Assembly: GCA_023460875.1 (NCBI GenBank)
Contig: JAEWOQ010000015.1
Span: 1-10,931, forward strand
Direction of reading: 5' to 3'
Length of the DNA stretch: 10,931 nucleotides
Source: Pseudomonadota bacterium
GTDB lineage: Bacteria > Myxococcota_A > Polyangia > Polyangiales > Polyangiaceae
This document shows positions 1 through 6,399 of this stretch, in pieces. A program made the position numbers and the translations under genes. The notes under the pieces were generated by a model, which was not told where the DNA came from, did not search any database, and saw only the letters and a list, made by a program, of their open reading frames with translations. Within the stretch, counting starts at the first letter, position 1; each line of letters opens with the position of its first letter.

Positions 1-2
1 GC

Positions 3-101
3 GTGCTCACGCTCCGAGCCCTCCACCAAAGCCACCGGCTCCCTAGCTTCTGGGCCCACCTCTCACGCCGCTACACTGCCGAGGTGGTCGCTGCCGCGTG
101 A
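3..101 (+). CDS. Possible C-terminal end of an upstream gene (partial)
   Basis: The frame beginning at base 3 stays open from the window edge to a TGA at 99-101. Its codons are GC-rich at the third position (about 26 of 32 by hand count), as expected for coding sequence in this genome. The peptide ends in RRYTAEVVAAA, and I recognise no family from it. The other two forward frames look less coding-like: one stops at a TAG at 44-46, and the other is open but less biased. If real, the gene ends 9 bases before the ATG of the effector-like gene and in the same frame, so the two could be co-transcribed. Genes just upstream of T6SS effectors often encode adaptors, but nothing here identifies one. 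Confidence 0.3.
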   Translation: MLTLRALHQSHRLPSFWAHLSRRYTAEVVAAA

Positions 102-110
102 CAAAGCTCC

Positions 111-2474
111 ATGGGCCATCCACGCCCCTACAAGAACGCGGTCGATTCCGGGCTTGAACCTACGTTCGCACAGCTTGATAATTTCGAGCACTCATCGGTT
201 GTCGAGCCGGAGCTCATTGGTGGCGATTTACAAGGTGACGCTTATGCGGTGGCTGCACCGGTTCTCATCTCGTTGGAGGCTGTCCACGAACTCGAGCAGC
301 GGCGTCCCGCGGGTGTTCCGGTATTTGGAACTGGGATGGCCCTTGGGGTAGAAGGCGAGGTCGGGGAGGAGACTCCGGCGAATGCTCGGTGGGTATTTCC
401 CGTAATCGACCCCATCCTGATCGCTGACAACCTTGCCCGAAAATTCAGCGAAGCTTGTGACAATTTTCTTGCCGCATCGCAGCGGTTCGAGCGCCCGCCA
501 CCTCGCACGGAGGACGAGAAGGTGGCTCGTGAACGAGGAGAGCTCCAACGTCTGAAGAAGGTGGTGGCGGATAACCTGATTGCTCTCAAGAAGGTTGCGC
601 CTAAGATGGCCTCGGTTTTCGACGACAATCTCGACCCAGGGTTTCCTGAGGCTTTCCTTGAGGAGCATGAAAGCTTCTTGAACGATCTCGCGTTCGAACG
701 AGAGCGCGCCGCTTACAACTTGATCGCTTGGCTGGAGAGCGAGGTGTTTGCCTTGTCTGACGATTTCTGGCTGAGGAACGACTCAAAGCCTGCCGAGGGG
801 TACGATCTGTATGTGGGTTCGGTGAACGGTGCTTTGGCTCGTCTAGTCGAGTCCACTCGCGGCGTTGCGTATCTGTGTGACCTGCGGCGGCGAACTGAAG
901 TGGGGATGTCGCCCGTTCCTTCGGGTGTCGTGCACGTGATTTCGGAATACGTATTCCGAGGCTCGAAGTCATCGAGCGAGCAAAGGGTAGTTGCGGGAAA
1001 GGTCTCGATTCAAGTGTTCGGTGCGTGGACTGCATTCCTTGCTGCCGCGCTTGCGGTCAAGCAGAGGGTAGTTCGTGGGCGTAATCCGACTACTTCGTTG
1101 GCTCAGGACCTCGAGCTTTTCGTGAAGCGGCTTTCGTTTGTTTTTCATGACGGATTCTTGAGGGTGCGCCTAGACGATGTGCCGTTCGAGGTCACGCTCC
1201 CGAGGGAAGTGAAGACGACGGTCGTAAGTGTTCCAACTCGGTCGCTTGTTCTCGGTGTTGGGAACCGTGAGGTCTTCCAGCGAACGAAGCTCTCGGTTGA
1301 TCACGTTAATAGGATTTGTGCCGTTCTCAACTTCGGCTTGGCTTACGCAAGTCTTCGTAGTGCCCTGCAGGAGCAGGGGGATGAACGTGCCAAGCATATG
1401 GCCATCAGTGACCTTGCTGGCGCTTCTCTCGGGATCATAGACGCAGGGACTACGCTTCCCGCGGTGCAGGCTTTGCGCGACCGGTTTTCTGGAAAGATCA
1501 ACTTGGGAGGGGCCCTGCTTGGTAATCGAGTTTCCGGAACTTTAGGCTTGCTGGGAGCGGTTGCGTCGCTTACGAGTGCGTCGCTTGCTGCGTCTCAAGA
1601 GATCGATAAGGGCGACTGGGACAAGGCGATGGCTCACATGACGGAGGGAGTTGGTGCTCTCCTAGTTGGGGCTGGATCAACCATCATCCTCGTGTCGGGA
1701 ACGACGGGTCCATTTGCTCTGTGGACCATCGGCGTCGGTACTGGGATCAGTGTGGCTGGGTTCGTTTGGTCGGTTTTTGCGGCAGATACCGAGCTGGATA
1801 CAATGCTCAAATTTTGCGCGTTTGGTCGTCTGAAGGGGCGTGCGAACGTTGCTCCTGGCTGGGCGTTGAGTGGTGGTACGTTCGCGGAGTGGAACCCCAA
1901 TGCGGTTGGGGGTCTCAGGCGGCAGCTTAAGGCGTTTCAGCAGGTTTTCTATTCGTTTGAGGCGACTGGGGCTGCGTCGACGGGGCCGAGTCTCGCGTCA
2001 GATGGAACGTTGCGGTTGATGCCGTCGAGTCTTCGGATCAAGTCATGGTTTCGTGTGCTGTATAAAGCTGTTTATGTCGCAGGTCACCAGGCTTCTCGGA
2101 CGCCCGCCAGGGAAGTCGAAGGTGCTGCGGCGGTAGAAATCGGGGTGGGGGGAGCGCGACTGATCGATTACGGAGGGAACTTCAAGGAGGAGAAGGCTGT
2201 GAAAGTTCACAAAATTGACGGAAGGGACGTGCTTGATGTGCGGTTTCGATTACGCGACCCCTTCCGCGATGATCTGGGCTGGTTCATGGAGCTCGACTCC
2301 TTGAACTGTTTCGTTCAGTTGCATGTCGAGGGGGGTGCTGATGAGGGTTCGTCAGAGTCGGTCTTGGTTGTGCCAAGTGCCGTTGCGCGGAGTATGCATC
2401 TCAGAGTGTTGGTCGTGGAGGCGGGCCAGTTGGGGCGAAAGGTACGTTCGCTTGACGATAGGTCAGTTTTCTGA
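111..2474 (+). CDS. Putative VasX/BTH_I2691-like pore-forming T6SS effector
   Basis: This is a 787-residue protein with soluble N- and C-terminal parts around a hydrophobic cluster. Likely membrane segments lie at about residues 475-495, 513-531 and 535-557; the last two are separated by only a few residues. A charged, probably helical stretch covers about 125-215. Two patches recall the VasX / BTH_I2691 effector family: an N-terminal segment at 94-110 with a VIDPILIADNL core, similar to the DPxGIAxEL motif of that family, and ELDTMLKFCAFG at 561-572 right after the last membrane segment. The C-terminal part, about 640-787, looks beta-rich. Such proteins are delivered by VgrG and permeabilise target membranes. 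The ATG at 111 is the first start after an in-frame TGA at 99-101; no clear Shine-Dalgarno is seen. Codon bias is weaker than in neighbours: GC at the third position is 11/20 at residues 481-500 against 20/20 in a vgrG sample. No enzymatic motif, MIX motif or PAAR domain was recognised. It could be an unrelated membrane protein. Confidence 0.5.
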   Translation: MGHPRPYKNAVDSGLEPTFAQLDNFEHSSVVEPELIGGDLQGDAYAVAAPVLISLEAVHELEQRRPAGVPVFGTGMALGVEGEVGEETPANARWVFPVIDPILIADNLARKFSEACDNFLAASQRFERPPPRTEDEKVARERGELQRLKKVVADNLIALKKVAPKMASVFDDNLDPGFPEAFLEEHESFLNDLAFERERAAYNLIAWLESEVFALSDDFWLRNDSKPAEGYDLYVGSVNGALARLVESTRGVAYLCDLRRRTEVGMSPVPSGVVHVISEYVFRGSKSSSEQRVVAGKVSIQVFGAWTAFLAAALAVKQRVVRGRNPTTSLAQDLELFVKRLSFVFHDGFLRVRLDDVPFEVTLPREVKTTVVSVPTRSLVLGVGNREVFQRTKLSVDHVNRICAVLNFGLAYASLRSALQEQGDERAKHMAISDLAGASLGIIDAGTTLPAVQALRDRFSGKINLGGALLGNRVSGTLGLLGAVASLTSASLAASQEIDKGDWDKAMAHMTEGVGALLVGAGSTIILVSGTTGPFALWTIGVGTGISVAGFVWSVFAADTELDTMLKFCAFGRLKGRANVAPGWALSGGTFAEWNPNAVGGLRRQLKAFQQVFYSFEATGAASTGPSLASDGTLRLMPSSLRIKSWFRVLYKAVYVAGHQASRTPAREVEGAAAVEIGVGGARLIDYGGNFKEEKAVKVHKIDGRDVLDVRFRLRDPFRDDLGWFMELDSLNCFVQLHVEGGADEGSSESVLVVPSAVARSMHLRVLVVEAGQLGRKVRSLDDRSVF

Positions 2475-3320
2475 AAGGGCGCGTTCGCACTGGGGACCTA
2501 ACGGCAGCTCGAGAGCCTCACGAATGCGGCAGCTGCACTTCGTTTGCTCAAAATCATCGAGGTCTAGACGGGCGCAAACCTTTTGGTCAGGAGGCAGGTT
2601 TGCGCAACGTGCCCCGTACGTCTTCTCAGATGCGTCTGCCCCGGCGGCGGCGAGGGCGAATACACAAAGGCCTCTGCCTCTGTTGCTTCGATCGAGAAGG
2701 AACAGCTGTTCGCACAGCGCGGCGTTCGTTCGGCAATACTCGGAGAGGCGTTTGTCATCGTTGATGAACTGAAAACTCTCACGCGTCTTCACCCCTAGGT
2801 GTCTTTCCAACTCGTCGCTCAGGTGTTTGCGTCCGAAGGGCTTGCCGTCGAGTTCGGACTCTTCGAACATGGTGCGAATATAGAGCAGGGTGAGCTCTCC
2901 CCTGCAGCTGTCTAGCTGGGAGTGGTAGGAGTAGACGTAGTCGCGGCCGATGTACTGGTAGATCTTCTCTTCGAGTTCGGGGCCGGCCTCGAGGATGTAG
3001 ATGGCGCCAATCAGATACGCGGGGACCAAGTGCCCGAAGCGCACCCAAAGGTCGGGTTCCTTGGAGTCGATCGCCTCGCAGACCGTTTGCTCGGTGGCGC
3101 CTTCCGGAAAGGGTTTTGGGGCGATCGGCTTCAGCTGGGGGAGCGTGCTCGCGGGGGGCGGCGCGGAAGCGGGAGGTGGAGCGACCTCGGGGACAACGGT
3201 GCTTGGTGCGACAGCACTGGAGCCAGAATGAGGCTTCTCCCCGGAGTCCTGCCCGAGGCTACCACCGCGGCAGCCGACAGACGCGAGGACGAGAAGGAGA
3301 CAGAGCCGCGATACGAACAT
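2463..3320 (-). CDS. Cysteine-rich secreted protein, probable lipoprotein; candidate immunity protein
   Basis: The 285-residue product begins with a short signal sequence ending in ASVGC at residues 13-17. This is lipobox-like, but with Ser rather than Leu at -3, so lipidation is likely but not certain. A low-complexity Pro/Ala/Ser linker (about 30-75) leads to a folded domain at about 78-280. That domain has ten cysteines (81, 139, 196, 203, 219, 239, 249, 262, 264, 278), which suggests disulfides and export to the periplasm or cell surface. The ATG is well supported by an AGGTGGA Shine-Dalgarno six bases upstream. The gene runs convergently into the effector-like gene; the two 3' ends overlap by 12 bp. 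It lies 205 bp downstream of the kinase gene on the same strand. I do not recognise the domain. A role as immunity protein is inferred only from adjacency and localisation; immunity genes are more usually co-directional with the effector. Confidence 0.75.
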   Translation of the reverse strand: MFVSRLCLLLVLASVGCRGGSLGQDSGEKPHSGSSAVAPSTVVPEVAPPPASAPPPASTLPQLKPIAPKPFPEGATEQTVCEAIDSKEPDLWVRFGHLVPAYLIGAIYILEAGPELEEKIYQYIGRDYVYSYHSQLDSCRGELTLLYIRTMFEESELDGKPFGRKHLSDELERHLGVKTRESFQFINDDKRLSEYCRTNAALCEQLFLLDRSNRGRGLCVFALAAAGADASEKTYGARCANLPPDQKVCARLDLDDFEQTKCSCRIREALELPLGPQCERALSEN

Positions 3321-3326
3321 CTATCG

Positions 3327-3333
3327 TCCACCT
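3327..3333 (-). promoter_or_regulatory. Shine-Dalgarno of the cysteine-rich protein gene
   Basis: On the minus strand AGGTGGA lies six bases before the ATG at 3320-3318. This is the clearest ribosome binding site on the minus strand and fixes the start of the downstream gene. Confidence 0.6.
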
Positions 3334-3494
3334 ATCAGGCAGGCTGCATGGTGGCCAGCGGCTGTCTGCTGTCAGCCGTGTGCATTCGGGTACGCGCTCC
3401 TGGTCGGTCGTCGCTCGGGCCGCGAGACGGGTCCCAAACGATGCGGGCGAGTGGTGCCGGTCGTGCGCGATGCCGGCTCGGGGCGGAGGTGCAG

Positions 3495-3525
3495 GCGGGG
3501 GTACCTGCTGCCGACGCCCCCCCGC
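3495..3525 (-). terminator. GC-rich inverted repeat just after the kinase stop codon
   Basis: GCGGGGG at 3495-3501 and CCCCCGC at 3519-3525 form a perfect 7-bp stem around a 17-base loop. The structure abuts the kinase TGA (minus strand, 3528-3526). No U-tract follows, so it is not a standard intrinsic terminator. It might slow transcription or protect the mRNA end, or be a chance product of the high GC content. Confidence 0.2.
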
Positions 3526-5118
3526 TCAATACCCGAAATTCCGGCGCGAGCGCTCGGTGGTCGTCGGCTCGGGAGCGGGGGCGGGGCGCGGGGGAGTGGC
3601 GCGGGTCGGCGTCGGGGCACGACGGGCCGTCGTCGAGGCTGCGGACGTATCGCTGGTCGGCCGTGGAGAGGCGGTCGCGTCGCTGGTGGGCTGCGGCGGT
3701 GCGTCCTGTGGCTTGTCGGCGGAGGCGTCGGCCGTCTTAGCTGCGTCGAGTGCTGGGTCGGCCGCTGGTTGCTCGTTCGCAGGCGGTGAAGGGACGTCTG
3801 CGGCGGGCTCGGTGGTGTCTGCGGCGGGCGCGGCTGGTTGGTTGGTGTCGTCGGAGGCGACGAGCGCCGCTGGATCCAGGGTATCGACGCCTTGCGCGCT
3901 GGCGGCCGCTGCCGCTTCGTCTTCGGCGCCGCCGGACAACGCCACGACCACGACCGCGGCGAGGGCGACGACGCCCGCGCCGGCTCCCAAGAGCAGCCCC
4001 AGCGGTCGCTTGGTGCGCTGCACCTCGACGGCTTGTGAGGCGCCGAAGGCGCCCGGGGTCGCGGCGCGGACCACTGGCGCCTGGATCGTGGAGGAGCCGG
4101 CGGTGTGCTGGAGCGCGGTGTGTTGGAGAGGGGCGTGCTGAGCCGACGCGCCGCCTCCGAAGGTCTGTTGCTCGCCCGTGGGGAGGCCAGCGACGCCGGA
4201 GACGGAGACGTGGCTCGCCCGCCCGATGCCCGTCGGGGCCTCGAAGCCGCCCAGCGTGATGCCGACCGCCGTGGCCCAGCTCTGGAGGGCTTCGGCCAGC
4301 TCGGCGCAGGTCTGGAAGCGCTCGTTCTTCTCGCGCGCCATGGCCCGGTGCACGAGGTCGGCGAGGGCCGGGTCGAGGTCGGGCACGAGGGTCGTCAGTC
4401 GGGGGGCCTCCTCGAGGACGATCTTGAACAGCAGGTTGTTGAAGTTGTCCGCGTCGAAGGGCACGCGCCCGGCGAGCGCCTCGTAGAGGATGACCCCGAC
4501 GGCGTAGAGATCCGCGCGGTGGTCGACGTCGCCGAGGCCTTTGGCGACCTCGGGGGCGATGTAATAGGGCGTGCCGACCACCATGCCGGTGGCGGTCATG
4601 CGCATCTCGTCCTTGCCCAGGTTGAACTTTGAGATCCCGAAATCGATGATCTTCACGAAGTCGCGGATCCCCGCCTTGGTGCCGACGAGGAAGATGTTGT
4701 CGGGCTTGAGGTCCCGGTGCAGGACGCCCGCGCCGTGAGCCGCGCCCAGCCCGTTCAGCAGCTGCAGGGCGATGTGGACGACCTCGGCCGGATGGAGGCG
4801 CTGCCGCTTCCGGATGCGATCGGAGAGCGTCTCCCCGTCGAGATACTCCATCACCATGTAGCGGCCGCCGTCCGCCAAGGACCCGATGTCGTAGATCTCG
4901 AGGATGTGGTCGTTGCCGATGCGCCCTGCCGCGCGGGCCTCGCGCTCGAAGCGGATGACGCTCGCCTCTTCCTGAATGCTCGGCAACAGCGTCTTGATCG
5001 CGATGCGGCGGTCGATCAGCTCGTGATGGCCCTCGTACACGGCGCCCATGCCGCCCTGCCCGAGCAGGCGGACGATGCGGTACTTCCCGTCGAGAAGCTG
5101 GTCAGGTTCCAGGAGCAT
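3526..5118 (-). CDS. Membrane-anchored Hanks-type Ser/Thr protein kinase
   Basis: This 530-residue protein transfers phosphate from ATP to Ser/Thr of target proteins. All key kinase elements are visible: glycine loop GQGGMG (20-25), ATP-binding Lys42 in IAIK, helix-C Glu near 60, catalytic loop HRDLKPDN (134-141, Asp136), DFG (159-161), activation-segment end GTPYYIAPE (182-190) and the RADLYAVG segment (201-208). The kinase domain spans about 12-280, so it should be active. A linker (about 290-370) with a short LQHTA repeat leads to one transmembrane helix at about 373-394. A 135-residue Ala/Pro/Thr/Asp-rich tail follows, presumably periplasmic. It has no PASTA or other recognisable sensor domain and ends in RRNFGY. 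The start matches the common beginning of such kinases, a few residues before LLDGKYRI, although no Shine-Dalgarno is seen. The gene is divergent from the TPR gene and the vgrGs, so it may regulate this locus, for example like PpkA in other T6SSs; that link is inference. Confidence 0.95.
   Translation of the reverse strand: MLLEPDQLLDGKYRIVRLLGQGGMGAVYEGHHELIDRRIAIKTLLPSIQEEASVIRFEREARAAGRIGNDHILEIYDIGSLADGGRYMVMEYLDGETLSDRIRKRQRLHPAEVVHIALQLLNGLGAAHGAGVLHRDLKPDNIFLVGTKAGIRDFVKIIDFGISKFNLGKDEMRMTATGMVVGTPYYIAPEVAKGLGDVDHRADLYAVGVILYEALAGRVPFDADNFNNLLFKIVLEEAPRLTTLVPDLDPALADLVHRAMAREKNERFQTCAELAEALQSWATAVGITLGGFEAPTGIGRASHVSVSGVAGLPTGEQQTFGGGASAQHAPLQHTALQHTAGSSTIQAPVVRAATPGAFGASQAVEVQRTKRPLGLLLGAGAGVVALAAVVVVALSGGAEDEAAAAASAQGVDTLDPAALVASDDTNQPAAPAADTTEPAADVPSPPANEQPAADPALDAAKTADASADKPQDAPPQPTSDATASPRPTSDTSAASTTARRAPTPTRATPPRPAPAPEPTTTERSRRNFGY
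4099..4128 (-). repeat. Tandem 15-bp repeat encoding LQHTA twice
   Basis: Within the kinase linker, two adjacent 15-bp units encode LQHTA-LQHTA (residues 331-340). On the plus strand, 13-bp cores at 4101-4113 and 4116-4128 differ at one base. A decayed third copy (4131-4142) encodes AQHAP just before them. This looks like slippage expansion in a disordered juxtamembrane linker. Confidence 0.6.
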
Positions 5119-5160
5119 GGTGCGAGAGGGGGTGAGTCGCCCTGGACGGGTACGGAGAGG

Positions 5161-5181
5161 TCTGGGGCGTCGTCCCCCAGA
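5161..5181. promoter_or_regulatory. Inverted repeat in the divergent promoter region
   Basis: TCTGGGG (5161-5167) and CCCCAGA (5175-5181) are perfect 7-bp arms around a 7-base spacer, 43 bases upstream of the kinase ATG and 75 bases upstream of the TPR gene ATG. The position between two divergent genes suits a shared operator. It could equally form an RNA hairpin in a 5' leader. No -35/-10 elements could be assigned. Confidence 0.3.
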
Positions 5182-5190
5182 ATCGTACTC

Positions 5191-5210
5191 GACCCCGCCG
5201 GACGAGGGTC
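5191..5210. promoter_or_regulatory. Second short inverted repeat in the divergent promoter region
   Basis: GACCC (5191-5195) and GGGTC (5206-5210) are 5-bp arms with a 10-base spacer, about 10 bases from the 7-bp repeat. The arms are short enough to occur by chance in GC-rich DNA. The pairing with the neighbouring repeat is the only reason to list it. Confidence 0.15.
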
Positions 5211-5256
5211 AAAGAGGTTGTGGTGGAGCGTACCCCCACTTAGCATGCCGGGCGCC

Positions 5257-6297
5257 ATGATCCTTGCACTTCGCCCGCTTTTCAGCGCTACGATTGCAGC
5301 CTCGCTGCTCCTGTCCTCGGCCGGCCTGGTCCACGCTCAGACCGCGGAGGAGAGGGCGGGGGCGCGCGCGGCAGCGGAGGCCGGGGCAGATGCCTTCGAC
5401 GCGGGGCGCTACGAGGACGCCATCGAGCTCTTCCGGCGGGCCGAGGCGGTGGTTCACGCGACCCCGCACCTTCTCTACATCGCCCGAGCGCAGGCCAAGT
5501 TGGGCCGCCTGGTGGAGGCCCGCGAAGGCTATCTGGCCATCATCAACGAGGGGCTGCCGCCCCGCGCCAACCCGGTGCTGGCGCAGACCCGCAAGGACGC
5601 GGAGCAGGAGCTCGATCTGCTGGAGCCCCGCATTCCCCAGATCACCGTGGTGGTCCAGGGGGGGAAGACCGACGGCCTGCAGGTCTTCATGGATGATCGC
5701 GAGGTCCCGTCGGCGCTGGTGGGCATTCCCCGGCCGGTCAACCCGGGGGCGCACGAGTTCTACGCCACCGCGGTGGGCAGCGAGAGCTCCCGCAACATGG
5801 TGACGATCAAAGAGGGCGGGCAAGAGACGGTGATCCTCACGCTGAGGCCGAGCCAAGCGGCGGCGGCGCCAGGGCCGGCAGATTCGGCTCCCGCGCAGGC
5901 CACGGCGGCGACCCCTGACAGCGGGCCGAGCGGGCGTCAGATCATCGCCTACTCGGCGCTCGGCGTGGGCGCGATTGGTGTCGGCGTGGGCGCTTTGTTC
6001 TTCGCCCAGGCGAACAGCCTGAGCAACGACGCGGACAACACCTTCGCCGCTTGCAACCCTGGGTGCACGGACGCACAGGTCAAGGACATCACGGCCCTCG
6101 ACGACGACGCGGGATCCACACGCGCCCTGTCCTTCGTCGGGCTCGGCGTGGGCGTCGTGGGCATCGCCACCGGCGTGACGCTGCTCCTGCTCGGTGACTC
6201 GTCGTCCGAGGACGCGGCGTCGAGGTCCGCCGAGCTGAAGCCAGGTGTCCGTCCGTGGGTCGGGCTCGGCTCCGCGGGGCTCTCCGGACGTTTCTGA
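5257..6297 (+). CDS. Exported TPR protein with PEGA-like domain and two hydrophobic segments
   Basis: The 346-residue product starts with a signal peptide (about 1-27, ending VHA before Gln28). It continues with a tetratricopeptide-type helical region at about 38-98; the core AGRYEDAIELFRRAE and the following KLGRLVEAREGY fit TPR helices. A beta-rich PEGA-like segment lies at about 128-197. A Pro/Ala linker precedes two glycine-rich hydrophobic stretches (229-251 and 290-313) flanking a loop with two cysteines. The C-terminus WVGLGSAGLSGRF is of a type often seen in myxobacterial TPR/PEGA proteins of unknown function. An in-frame ATG 12 bases upstream (5245) is equally possible; neither has a good Shine-Dalgarno. 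The open frame extends further upstream over the kinase antisense strand, but that part is not coding. It is divergent from the kinase and 102 bp before vgrG. It may scaffold an envelope complex; a direct T6SS role is unproven. Confidence 0.85.
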   Translation: MILALRPLFSATIAASLLLSSAGLVHAQTAEERAGARAAAEAGADAFDAGRYEDAIELFRRAEAVVHATPHLLYIARAQAKLGRLVEAREGYLAIINEGLPPRANPVLAQTRKDAEQELDLLEPRIPQITVVVQGGKTDGLQVFMDDREVPSALVGIPRPVNPGAHEFYATAVGSESSRNMVTIKEGGQETVILTLRPSQAAAAPGPADSAPAQATAATPDSGPSGRQIIAYSALGVGAIGVGVGALFFAQANSLSNDADNTFAACNPGCTDAQVKDITALDDDAGSTRALSFVGLGVGVVGIATGVTLLLLGDSSSEDAASRSAELKPGVRPWVGLGSAGLSGRF

Positions 6298-6399
6298 TCG
6301 ATCCAAGATCTACGGCGGCATCCTCACGGGTCTTCCCTCGGGATCCTGGGCGCCGCGCACCTCGACCCAGAGGGTGGTTCTCCGCTAAGCTCGTCGATC

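Noticed and set aside
3116..4141. 341-residue plus-strand open frame across the 3' part of the kinase and the secreted-protein start
   Set aside because: It is Ser/Ala/Gly/Arg low complexity, antisense to the kinase tail, and spans two real genes and their spacer.
4717..5256. Upstream extension of the TPR protein frame to 4717
   Set aside because: This part is antisense to the conserved kinase domain; the signal peptide beginning at 5257 marks the real N-terminus.
5249..5270. Possible sigma-54 promoter near the TPR gene start
   Set aside because: GG and GC elements are present, but the spacing is 13 rather than 10 bases, and they lie across the start codon.
5209..6306. 365-residue open frame on the minus strand across the TPR gene
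   Set aside because: It is antisense to a protein with a clear signal peptide and TPR, and has low-complexity Arg/Gly/Ala composition with no motif.
6346..6370. CTGGG/CCCAG inverted repeat as a terminator after the TPR gene
   Set aside because: Only 5-bp arms with a 15-base loop and no U-tract; expected by chance in this composition.
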